From an uncultured Rickettsiales bacterium (GTDB lineage Bacteria > Pseudomonadota > Alphaproteobacteria > Rickettsiales > UBA1997), in the NCBI GenBank assembly GCA_944390875.1, contig CALXRO010000083.1, positions 1 through 6,654 on the forward strand: a stretch of DNA of 6,654 nucleotides. The letters run 5' to 3'. The notes under the pieces were generated by a model. The model ran no database searches, had not been told where the DNA came from, and saw only the letters and a list, made by a program, of their open reading frames with translations. Shown piece after piece: positions 1 through 5,852 of this stretch. The stretch's first letter is position 1. Every line of letters starts with the position of its first letter. The position numbers and the translations under genes were made by a program.

Positions 1-1502
1 AAGAGCTAGAAAAAATAACAAATGAAATTAATAAAGCACTTGACAGTATAGCAGATAATCCTGATGGGTATAACAATGCAAAATATAATATTTTAAAAGA
101 TGCTTATAAAAAATATTATAATTTTTATAAAATTGAAAACTATTTTACAATGGAAGATAATGTTTGTAGAATTAATAATTATAATAAATTCCTGAGTTAT
201 TTTACAAATAGTAGAGGGCAAATTTTTATTGAGGACGATAGTGGTAGACTATTTGATTTAGAAACAGGTGCGGATGGTAATTCAGCATCATGTGAATCAG
301 TGAAATTAAGTGATAAAAAAACTTATAGATTAACATTTGCTAGTAGTATTACAAAAACAGATGTTCGTCCAAAAGAAGAAGATGTAAATGAAACTGGAAA
401 AGATGAAAATGCTGGAACAGAACAAATTACAGTTGAAACTGGTGAACTTATAGTATTTAATGATACAGCTTTTTCCGATAGTGGAGGATATATTAAAAGA
501 GAATACGATGACAATGGTACAGCAATTAATAATAATATTAATGAAAATTTTGATGGTTTTGAATTAGCCAGAGAAGATTACGAGACTTATTTTGTTAATA
601 TATTTGCCAATGCAACTACTGGCTCAAATTGCCTTGAACTTCTTGATAGTTGTAAAGCTACAAGCCATGCAAGTTGTTCTGATGGAAATAGTTCTTGTAG
701 CAATTGTTGTAATGTAAGAGAAACTTTAAATTTTTACACAAAATTTTATACAAAAGGAAGCAATGGTGAGTTTTGCGATCAAAAGTATTCAGAGTTTTTG
801 ACAAAAAAAGATGCTGCTGGAAAAGAAGGAGGTTTAAGAAGTGGTTTGTATATGGTTATGCAATGTACGCCGGAAGGTTGGATTATTCAAGGCAAGAATG
901 GAGTTAGTTGCAAACCAAGGTGTAATACTTTGAATTATGAGCAAGTTTCAAAAAATAATAAAGATAAAGAGCAATACGTTATGGGAAAAAATCATGCAGA
1001 TATTAGTAGTTTATTGGGAAACTATGATGTTTATCCAGATATTCAAAGTCTAAGATACAGTAAAGATATTAACTTAAAATTTTCAACTTCTTTTCAGAGT
1101 ACTTGTGTTACTGGTCCAGCTATGAGAGCATGTAAATATGAGTATAACATTGTAAATACTGGCGAAGAAGGTAATTTTGAAAATAATAATGGTACATGTA
1201 AAATTGAAAAGATAACAGCAACCTGTGGTAAAAATCAGGCTCATGAGTTTGATTCTCATTATAAGGCATTAAAAGTTTGTCGTAGATGTCAAGCGACACC
1301 TAAGTTTAATGATGAAGAAAAAAATATTATGTATTGGGGTAGTGTAGATGGTGTTAGTGATTATTGTCGAACAACAAAAACTCGAATGTATCTACCATGT
1401 CCTTCAGGTGTTATGAATAACACAGGTGGAAATGGTGGAGAAGAAACATGTTCATCTAATTACGATACTATCACAACTATAAAATACAAAACAGTAAGAT
1501 AA
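1..1502 (+). CDS. Cysteine-rich hypothetical protein, 5'-truncated (C-terminal 499 residues)
   Basis: I do not recognise this protein. The frame is open from the first complete codon at base 3 to the TAA at 1500-1502, so the ATG at 150 is only an internal Met and the true start lies upstream of the window. The visible part begins with a charged, probably helical stretch without cysteine (first ~49 codons). It continues into a region with about 20 cysteines. Six of them fall between bases 630 and 710 (C-x6-C-x7-C-x6-C-x2-CC), and a CRRC (CxxC) motif lies at 1278-1289. The last ~30 residues include a PCPSG motif and a Gly/Asn-rich stretch. No membrane segment is visible in this part. So many cysteines in an acidic, Asn-rich protein suggests a disulfide-bonded exported or surface protein, possibly a pilin-like or adhesin-like one, but the diagnostic N-terminus is missing. 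Metal binding through the cysteines is the alternative. The reading frame is solid; the function is unknown. Confidence 0.85.
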   Translation, partial: ELEKITNEINKALDSIADNPDGYNNAKYNILKDAYKKYYNFYKIENYFTMEDNVCRINNYNKFLSYFTNSRGQIFIEDDSGRLFDLETGADGNSASCESVKLSDKKTYRLTFASSITKTDVRPKEEDVNETGKDENAGTEQITVETGELIVFNDTAFSDSGGYIKREYDDNGTAINNNINENFDGFELAREDYETYFVNIFANATTGSNCLELLDSCKATSHASCSDGNSSCSNCCNVRETLNFYTKFYTKGSNGEFCDQKYSEFLTKKDAAGKEGGLRSGLYMVMQCTPEGWIIQGKNGVSCKPRCNTLNYEQVSKNNKDKEQYVMGKNHADISSLLGNYDVYPDIQSLRYSKDINLKFSTSFQSTCVTGPAMRACKYEYNIVNTGEEGNFENNNGTCKIEKITATCGKNQAHEFDSHYKALKVCRRCQATPKFNDEEKNIMYWGSVDGVSDYCRTTKTRMYLPCPSGVMNNTGGNGGEETCSSNYDTITTIKYKTVR

Positions 1503-1530
1503 AGAGTTTTGGTAAATAATTATATTATCA

Positions 1531-1559
1531 TTGTTTTTAAACATATTATTTTTTAAAAT
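1531..1559 (+). promoter_or_regulatory. Candidate sigma-70-type promoter for the galU operon
   Basis: A TTGTTT hexamer at 1531-1536 is followed after 17 bases by TAAAAT at 1554-1559. That would put the start of transcription near 1566, about 18 bases before the galU ATG. The spacing is ideal and each box keeps four or five consensus bases. However, the region is almost pure A/T, where such matches arise easily. The position is sensible, because this is the only sizeable gap upstream of the four-gene run. Confidence 0.35.
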
Positions 1560-1563
1560 AATA
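1544..1563. repeat. AT-only inverted repeat between the cysteine-rich gene and galU
   Basis: TATTATTTT at 1544-1552 is exactly complementary to AAAATAATA at 1555-1563, separated by only two bases. As RNA it would be a weak all-A/U hairpin. It could mark the 3' end of the upstream gene or be an operator overlapping the candidate -10 box at 1554-1559. It has no G/C core and no U-run after it, so I do not call it an intrinsic terminator. Confidence 0.3.
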
Positions 1564-1583
1564 CCCAACATAACTTTAAAAAC

Positions 1584-2486
1584 ATGAATCAAAACAAAAT
1601 TAGAACTATAGTTTTTCCAGTAGGTGGCTTTGGAACAAGATTCTTACCAGCCACAAAAGCAACACCAAAAGAGATGCTCCCAGTAGCCGAAAAACCATTA
1701 ATACAATATGCTTTTGAAGAAGCAATGGAAGCTGGAATTGAAAAATTTATATTTGTTACTGGCAGAAATAAAAATTCCATAGAAGATCATTTTGATAATG
1801 CTTTCGAACTACAAAGAATATTAAGTGACAAGAAAAAAGAAGAATTACTAAAAAAAACAATTGGTTGGTTACCAGAAGCAGGTCATATAGTTTTTTTAAG
1901 ACAACAAGAAGCACTTGGTTTAGGCCATGCAATATTATGTGCAGAAAATTTTGTAGGAAACGAACCATTTGCTGTTAGTCTTGCTGATGAAATGGTATAT
2001 GAGGAAGAAAACTATTTAAAAAAGATGATAAAGTTGTGCGATGATAAAAACGCCAATGTAATTGGTATAGCTGAAGTAGATAAAGAAGATGTATATAAAT
2101 ATGGTATTGTTGACACGCATAGTAAAAATGACGATGTTGTTGAAATATTTGATATGATAGAAAAACCTGAACCAAACAAGGCTCCTTCAAATTTATCTAA
2201 TATAGGAAGATATATATTAAGTCCTAAAATTTTCAAATATATCAAAGAAACAAAAGCTACTGTAAACTCAGAAGTTCAATTAACTGATGCTATGAAATCT
2301 ATGCTAGAAAGAGAAAAAGATGAAAAATTTTTTGGTTTAAAATTTAAAGGCGATAGATTTGATTGTGGTAGTATTTTGGGGTATTTAGAAGCAAATTTGT
2401 ATTATTCATTAATTAATCCTAAAATAAAAAATGATGTTAATAATATTATAAAAAAATTTTACGACAAAATTAAAAATGAAAACTAA
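1584..2486 (+). CDS. galU: UTP--glucose-1-phosphate uridylyltransferase
   Basis: GalU is a cytoplasmic enzyme that makes UDP-glucose and pyrophosphate from UTP and glucose-1-phosphate, feeding envelope glycan and exopolysaccharide synthesis. The 300 residues match the usual length. The nucleotide-binding loop is at residues 11-30 (GGFGTRFLPATKATPKEM). QQEALGLGHA (107-116) and the metal-site region around D135 (SLADEM) follow. The IEKPEP lysine (K194), IGRYIL (207-212), EVQLTDA (230-236) and GDRFDCGS (256-263) complete the family pattern. Two sites differ slightly from what I remember as usual: the Gly-rich lead-in to QLTDA is replaced by V-N-S, and the metal loop reads LAD rather than LPD. 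The ATG at 1584 puts the binding loop at the normal distance from the N-terminus, but no Shine-Dalgarno is visible. The 3' end overlaps mlaF by 11 bases, so the two genes are probably co-transcribed. Confidence 0.95.
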   Translation: MNQNKIRTIVFPVGGFGTRFLPATKATPKEMLPVAEKPLIQYAFEEAMEAGIEKFIFVTGRNKNSIEDHFDNAFELQRILSDKKKEELLKKTIGWLPEAGHIVFLRQQEALGLGHAILCAENFVGNEPFAVSLADEMVYEEENYLKKMIKLCDDKNANVIGIAEVDKEDVYKYGIVDTHSKNDDVVEIFDMIEKPEPNKAPSNLSNIGRYILSPKIFKYIKETKATVNSEVQLTDAMKSMLEREKDEKFFGLKFKGDRFDCGSILGYLEANLYYSLINPKIKNDVNNIIKKFYDKIKNEN

Positions 2487-3210
2487 AATAGAGATAAGGA
2501 ATCTAAGAAAAAGATTTGGTCCAAAATTAGTTTTGGATAATGTGAATTTAGATATTGAAGAGAAAAAATCATTAGTAATTCTTGGTAGGTCTGGCGTTGG
2601 AAAGTCTGTATTAATAAGAATAATTTCTACTTTGCTTAAACCCGATGAAGGAAGTATAAAAATAAATGGCAAAAATATTATAGGTCTTAAAGAAAGAGAA
2701 AGATTTGATTTAATGGATAAATTTGGTTTTTTATTTCAAAACGGCGCTCTGTTTGATTCTCTTAAAGTTTGGGAAAACGTAGCATTTAAACTTATTAATA
2801 ATTTTAAAATATCAAAAAGCAAAGCTAGGAAAATTGCTGAGCAAAAATTAGAAATAGTTGATCTAAATAACTCCATAACTGATTTGTATCCACAAGAGTT
2901 ATCTGGCGGTATGCAAAAAAGAGTAGCTTTAGCTAGAGCAATAGCTTGTGACCCTGAAATAATATTTTTTGATGAGCCTACAACTGGGCTAGACCCAATA
3001 ACAGCTGATAAAATTAACGATCTAATAATAAAAACTGTTAGTATTACTGGAGCTACAGCAATTACTATTACTCATGATATAAGATCGGCAAAAATGATTT
3101 CCGATAGAATTGTATTTTTAAATGATGGTAAAATTTGTTGGGATGGAAATGGTGAAATTATGGATAAAACAGATAATGAGTTTGTTAGAAAGTTCCTATT
3201 AATAGAATAA
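2476..3210 (+). CDS. mlaF: Mla-type phospholipid ABC transporter, ATP-binding subunit
   Basis: MlaF is the cytoplasmic ATPase of the MlaFEDB complex, which moves phospholipids between the inner and outer membranes and helps keep the outer membrane asymmetric. The 244 residues are a full ABC ATPase. Walker A is GRSGVGKS (37-44), the Q-loop is at Q88, the signature is LSGGM (142-146), Walker B is IIFFDE (162-167) and the H-loop His is H200. The run FQNGALFDSLKVWENVAF (87-104) and LSGGMQKRVALARAIA with DEPTTGLDPI separate the MlaF group from amino-acid and metal importers. A relative such as the plastid TGD3/Mkl-type ATPases is the alternative. The start lies inside the galU 3' end and no Shine-Dalgarno is seen, so translational coupling is likely. 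The expected neighbours (MlaE permease, MlaD MCE protein, MlaB) are absent here. The next gene, one base away, is rlmN. Confidence 0.9.
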   Translation: MKTKIEIRNLRKRFGPKLVLDNVNLDIEEKKSLVILGRSGVGKSVLIRIISTLLKPDEGSIKINGKNIIGLKERERFDLMDKFGFLFQNGALFDSLKVWENVAFKLINNFKISKSKARKIAEQKLEIVDLNNSITDLYPQELSGGMQKRVALARAIACDPEIIFFDEPTTGLDPITADKINDLIIKTVSITGATAITITHDIRSAKMISDRIVFLNDGKICWDGNGEIMDKTDNEFVRKFLLIE

Positions 3211-3211
3211 C

Positions 3212-4270
3212 ATGGAAAATATATTCAAATTCAATCTTTATGAATTAACAAGTATAGTTAAAAAAGAATATAATGCTAAAGATTTTGTTGCAAAACAAAT
3301 TTGGAGTTGGCTTTATTGTAAAGGTTCCAGAAATTTTGATGGTATGTTAAATCTATCAAAGAAACTAAGAAATGATTTACAAAAAATATTTAATTGTGAT
3401 AGACCAAAAATAATTAAAGATTTTACATCTTTTGATGGAACTAAAAAGTGGTTGTTGGAATTAAATGATCAAGAAACAATAGAATTAGTATATATTCCTT
3501 CAAAAGACAGAGGAACATTGTGTATATCATCTCAGGTCGGTTGTCCTATGGGTTGTAAATTTTGCAATACTGGAGCACAAGGATTTATACGAAATCTTGA
3601 AGTTCATGAAATAGTACAACAAATAATTTTAGCAAAAGATATTCTTGAAGAATGGAATAATAAAGCTATAGGGAAAGGAAGAAAGATAACTAATATAGTT
3701 GTTATGGGTATGGGAGAACCTTTGTTTAATTATGATAATGTTGTAAAAGCTATAAATATTATAAATGATGAAAATGGTATTGCATTCTCAAATAGAAGGA
3801 TAACTTTATCAACTTGTGGTATAGTTCCAAAAATATATGATTTAGCTGAGAGTTTGAAAGTAAATTTAGCAATTTCTTTACATGCTACTACTGATGAAAC
3901 AAGAAAAAAAATTATGCCAATAGCTAAAGAATATAGTATTGAAGAAACTATGAAGGCTTGTTGTGAATATGCTAAAAAAACAAACTATAGAAGGATAACT
4001 TTTGAATACATAATGATTGAGGATTTAAATGATAGTATAGAAGATGCAAAAAGGCTCATTAAATTGGTAAAAAAATATAATATTCCTGCAAAATTCAATC
4101 TAATACCTTTTAATCCTTGGAATGGCTGTGTTTTTAAGGAACCAACAAATAATGATAAAATTTTAAAATTTGCAAAGTATATTACTGATGCAAGATATCC
4201 TTGCCCAATAAGGTTTTCAAAAGGTAATGATATTATGGCAGCTTGTGGTCAATTAAGGAGTAACAAATGA
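3212..4270 (+). CDS. rlmN: 23S rRNA (adenine2503-C2) / tRNA (adenine37-C2) methyltransferase RlmN
   Basis: RlmN is a radical-SAM enzyme that methylates C2 of A2503 in 23S rRNA and of A37 in some tRNAs, through a methyl-cysteine intermediate. The 352 residues include every key element. The [4Fe-4S] cluster motif C-x3-C-x2-C is C111, C115 and C118 (CPMGCKFCNTG). A cysteine exactly seven residues before it (C104 in LCISSQVGC) matches the family's catalytic-pair cysteine, and C345 in AACGQL is the one that carries the methyl group. GMGEPL (166-171) is the SAM-binding loop. RRITLSTCG and the LHATTDETR region are also conserved. The segment before the last cysteine reads RFSKGNDI, less basic than the usual R-T-x-R-G-D-I form. 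It starts one base after mlaF ends and shares an ATGA with the next gene. Its final codons also contain that gene's Shine-Dalgarno. Confidence 0.97.
   Translation: MENIFKFNLYELTSIVKKEYNAKDFVAKQIWSWLYCKGSRNFDGMLNLSKKLRNDLQKIFNCDRPKIIKDFTSFDGTKKWLLELNDQETIELVYIPSKDRGTLCISSQVGCPMGCKFCNTGAQGFIRNLEVHEIVQQIILAKDILEEWNNKAIGKGRKITNIVVMGMGEPLFNYDNVVKAINIINDENGIAFSNRRITLSTCGIVPKIYDLAESLKVNLAISLHATTDETRKKIMPIAKEYSIEETMKACCEYAKKTNYRRITFEYIMIEDLNDSIEDAKRLIKLVKKYNIPAKFNLIPFNPWNGCVFKEPTNNDKILKFAKYITDARYPCPIRFSKGNDIMAACGQLRSNK
4255..4260 (+). promoter_or_regulatory. Strong Shine-Dalgarno site inside the end of rlmN
   Basis: AAGGAG lies six bases upstream of the ATG at 4267 and supports that start. It is the only clear Shine-Dalgarno I find in front of any gene in the window. 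It sits within rlmN's last codons, so ribosomes ending rlmN could re-start here. It would also allow independent, stronger initiation of the exported protein. Confidence 0.75.
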
Positions 4271-5061
4271 AGAAATATTTCATATACTGTTTAATATTTA
4301 TTTTTTTCTTTAATTATAAAAATTCTAATGCAAATGAAGTGGAAAAAACAGAAGAAGACAATAAAGATACATTTTTTATTAAGACAAAAAATGGAAATAT
4401 TTATTTTTTACCTTTTTTCTTAATAAGAACAATTGATGAACCAAGTATTTTTGGTATTAGTTTATATTTTAATACTACTATTAAAGAAAAATTTAATTTT
4501 GGTTCTGGTGTTAGTATCGGTTCAAGCAATTATTTTAGAAGTTTTGATTATAGGTCAATTAAATTTTTATTCGTTTATGATATTAATACAAAATCATATA
4601 TTTCCACCAGCGTTTATTTTAATTTTAATAACAGAAATAAAGTTAGTACAGAAGAGAATGTTATTTACGACGATTTTTTATTTTCAGTAGAACAAAGCTA
4701 TACATATAAAATAACTAATCGACTATATTATAATATAGGTTTTGATTACTATTATAGTTACTTTTTTGCAGATATTGAGAGAAAAATAAAAAATACTATT
4801 TCTGAACGTTTTACATATCAAAATAAATCTAACACAGTTAGACTATTTACGGGTCTAGAATATGATTTAGGTAAATTATTATCAAAAAAAAGTCATTTTT
4901 TGATATTTAGAATTGGATCAAGACTTTTTTATGATATTTTTAATGGTGCTGGCTTATCCACTAATAGTCTTTATTTTAATAGTATTAAATTTGAGACTGG
5001 TAAAGCTTTTAATGATTCATTTGGTATTTTGTTTTATTTAACATTTGGTTTAGGTGGTTAA
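4267..5061 (+). CDS. Exported protein, probable outer-membrane beta-barrel, family unknown
   Basis: I do not recognise the family. The 264-residue product begins with a typical Sec signal peptide: KK at 2-3, a hydrophobic core from about 4 to 15, and a likely signal peptidase I site after SNA (residue 22). There is no lipobox. The mature part has a short acidic, charged lead (about 23-37) followed by many short stretches of alternating aromatic/hydrophobic and polar residues, very rich in Tyr, Phe, Asn and Ser, with no long hydrophobic helix. It ends in a strand-like segment (FGILFYLTFGLGG). This is what an outer-membrane beta-barrel looks like. The last residue is Gly rather than the Phe or Trp usual for barrels recognised by the Bam complex, so a soluble periplasmic beta protein is possible. 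It shares an ATGA with rlmN and has a good ribosome site, so it is the last gene of the galU-mlaF-rlmN run. Confidence 0.85.
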   Translation: MKKYFIYCLIFIFFFNYKNSNANEVEKTEEDNKDTFFIKTKNGNIYFLPFFLIRTIDEPSIFGISLYFNTTIKEKFNFGSGVSIGSSNYFRSFDYRSIKFLFVYDINTKSYISTSVYFNFNNRNKVSTEENVIYDDFLFSVEQSYTYKITNRLYYNIGFDYYYSYFFADIERKIKNTISERFTYQNKSNTVRLFTGLEYDLGKLLSKKSHFLIFRIGSRLFYDIFNGAGLSTNSLYFNSIKFETGKAFNDSFGILFYLTFGLGG

Positions 5062-5062
5062 G

Positions 5063-5149
5063 GTGAAAAAAAAATGATTAAAAGTTATTTTATTAACTGT
5101 ATTGATTTATAATAATAATGTTATTATTATTCTAGCTAAGTTAGAATAA
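5063..5149 (+). pseudogene. Possible remnant of a small signal-peptide-like ORF, broken by TGA
   Basis: Reading from GTG at 5063 gives V-K-K-K, a TGA stop at 5075-5077, then LKVILLTVLI and further hydrophobic codons to a TAA at 5147-5149, all in the same frame. A basic start followed by a hydrophobic core resembles a signal peptide or a tiny membrane protein in which one codon, perhaps TGG for Trp, became TGA. A run of nine A's (5066-5074) also makes slippage conceivable. An AGGTGG at 5052-5057 could serve as ribosome site. In another frame ATG at 5074 opens a 12-codon ORF (MIKSYFINCIDL) ending at 5112. All of this is short, and AT-rich spacers produce hydrophobic codons by chance, so the call is weak. 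Confidence 0.2.
5102..5130 (+). promoter_or_regulatory. Candidate promoter for the Asn-rich gene and mnmE
   Basis: Two overlapping possibilities are visible. TTGATT at 5102-5107 is followed after 17 bases by TATTAT at 5125-5130. A perfect TATAAT lies at 5108-5113 but with only a poor -35 (TTATTT at 5085-5090). Either would start transcription within 5120-5140, shortly before the ATG at 5159. The 97-base gap after the preceding run of tightly packed genes makes a promoter here reasonable. Confidence 0.35.
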
Positions 5150-5150
5150 T
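5111..5150 (+). other. Pair of mutually exclusive AT-rich hairpins upstream of the Asn-rich gene
   Basis: ATTATTCTA at 5126-5134 is exactly complementary to TAGAATAAT at 5142-5150, giving a 9-bp stem with a 7-base loop (GCTAAGT). A second stem pairs AATAATAA (5111-5118) with TTATTATT (5121-5128). Both use bases 5126-5128, so they cannot form in full together. No U-run follows the second stem, so it is not a standard intrinsic terminator. It could be a 3'-end stabiliser of the upstream operon, an operator-like palindrome or a leader structure. Confidence 0.35.
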
Positions 5151-5158
5151 TATTAATT

Positions 5159-5845
5159 ATGAAATTTTTAAAATTTTTATTACAAATAATAGCAATGGTG
5201 CTGTGTTTCTTAGCTGGTATGGTATATGAAAAAAATCTAATACAAAATGAAGTATCAAATGATATAGAAGCGGATATAGTCCTTGATAAAAATACAAATA
5301 ATGACGAAATAATTACAACCGATTCAGTTGAAGAAAGAGAAAATAACATAGACGATGATTTAATAGATGATGAAGTAGAAGTAATTAATGATAGCAATAT
5401 AATAGATTCTAGTAATGGTTTAGTGATTGATAATAATCAAATCATTCAAGAAAATCAACCTCAAATTGAAAATATAGATAGCAATATGCAACAAAACCAA
5501 ACAAATAATGTACAAGGTACAATAGACCAAAATCAAGTACAAGGTGTTAATATTAAACAAAGTAATAACCAAAATATCAATAATAATGCTAATATTAATA
5601 CTAACAATGAAGCTATAGCTTCTGAAGAAAATATTGTAAATAATAATGTAAACAATTCTACAAATAGTTCTATAAATGAAGTAAATATAAATCCAGAAAA
5701 TAATGGTACAGCTATCGAAGAAAATACTACAATTAAGAATGATAAAAGTATAAAAATGCAAAATAATAATACTTTAAATAAAAAACAAGGTAATAATACG
5801 ATAAAAAATAGTAATAAAGGCGTAAATACTACTACATACAGATAA
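5159..5845 (+). CDS. Membrane-anchored Asn/Gln-rich hypothetical protein
   Basis: I do not recognise this 228-residue protein. Residues 3-22 form one hydrophobic segment with a lysine at 2 and 5, most likely an uncleaved inner-membrane anchor with the rest in the periplasm. A lipoprotein is less likely because no proper lipobox surrounds C16. Residues about 24-107 are acidic (D/E-rich). About 105-192 is low-complexity Asn/Gln/Thr/Ser. Residues 193-228 are basic, with eight Lys/Arg and one Asp. By eye about 54 of 228 residues are Asn. Lysine is absent from 45 to 132 and occurs once from 45 to 192, although AAA would be the commonest codon under plain AT drift. This argues for selection on the protein rather than a chance ORF. 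The start has no Shine-Dalgarno, but the membrane segment begins right there. It ends 7 bases before mnmE, so the two are probably co-transcribed. Confidence 0.75.
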   Translation: MKFLKFLLQIIAMVLCFLAGMVYEKNLIQNEVSNDIEADIVLDKNTNNDEIITTDSVEERENNIDDDLIDDEVEVINDSNIIDSSNGLVIDNNQIIQENQPQIENIDSNMQQNQTNNVQGTIDQNQVQGVNIKQSNNQNINNNANINTNNEAIASEENIVNNNVNNSTNSSINEVNINPENNGTAIEENTTIKNDKSIKMQNNNTLNKKQGNNTIKNSNKGVNTTTYR

Positions 5846-5852
5846 ATATTAA

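Noticed and set aside
150..1502. ATG at 150 as the true start of the cysteine-rich gene
   Set aside because: The frame is open from the left edge at base 3, there is no Shine-Dalgarno before 150, and the upstream codons encode a plausible charged helical stretch. This is an internal Met of a longer gene.
4433..4690. 85-codon plus-strand ORF inside the exported protein gene
   Set aside because: It is an out-of-frame shadow of a gene that has a signal peptide and a strong ribosome site, and its Leu/Ile-rich product has no features of its own.
5063..5149. TGA read as Trp (alternative genetic code)
   Set aside because: All recognised genes use TGG for Trp, none contains an internal TGA, and rlmN ends at its natural length with TGA in an ATGA overlap. 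A code change is not supported.
5121..5155. Intrinsic terminator after the exported protein gene
   Set aside because: The 9-bp stem has only one C-G pair (plus a G-U closure) and is not followed by a U-run, so it does not meet the usual criteria.
5159..5845. Tandem repeats in the Asn-rich gene
   Set aside because: The Asn/Gln runs are irregular. I could not find a repeated DNA unit or fixed protein period, so this is low complexity rather than a repeat array.
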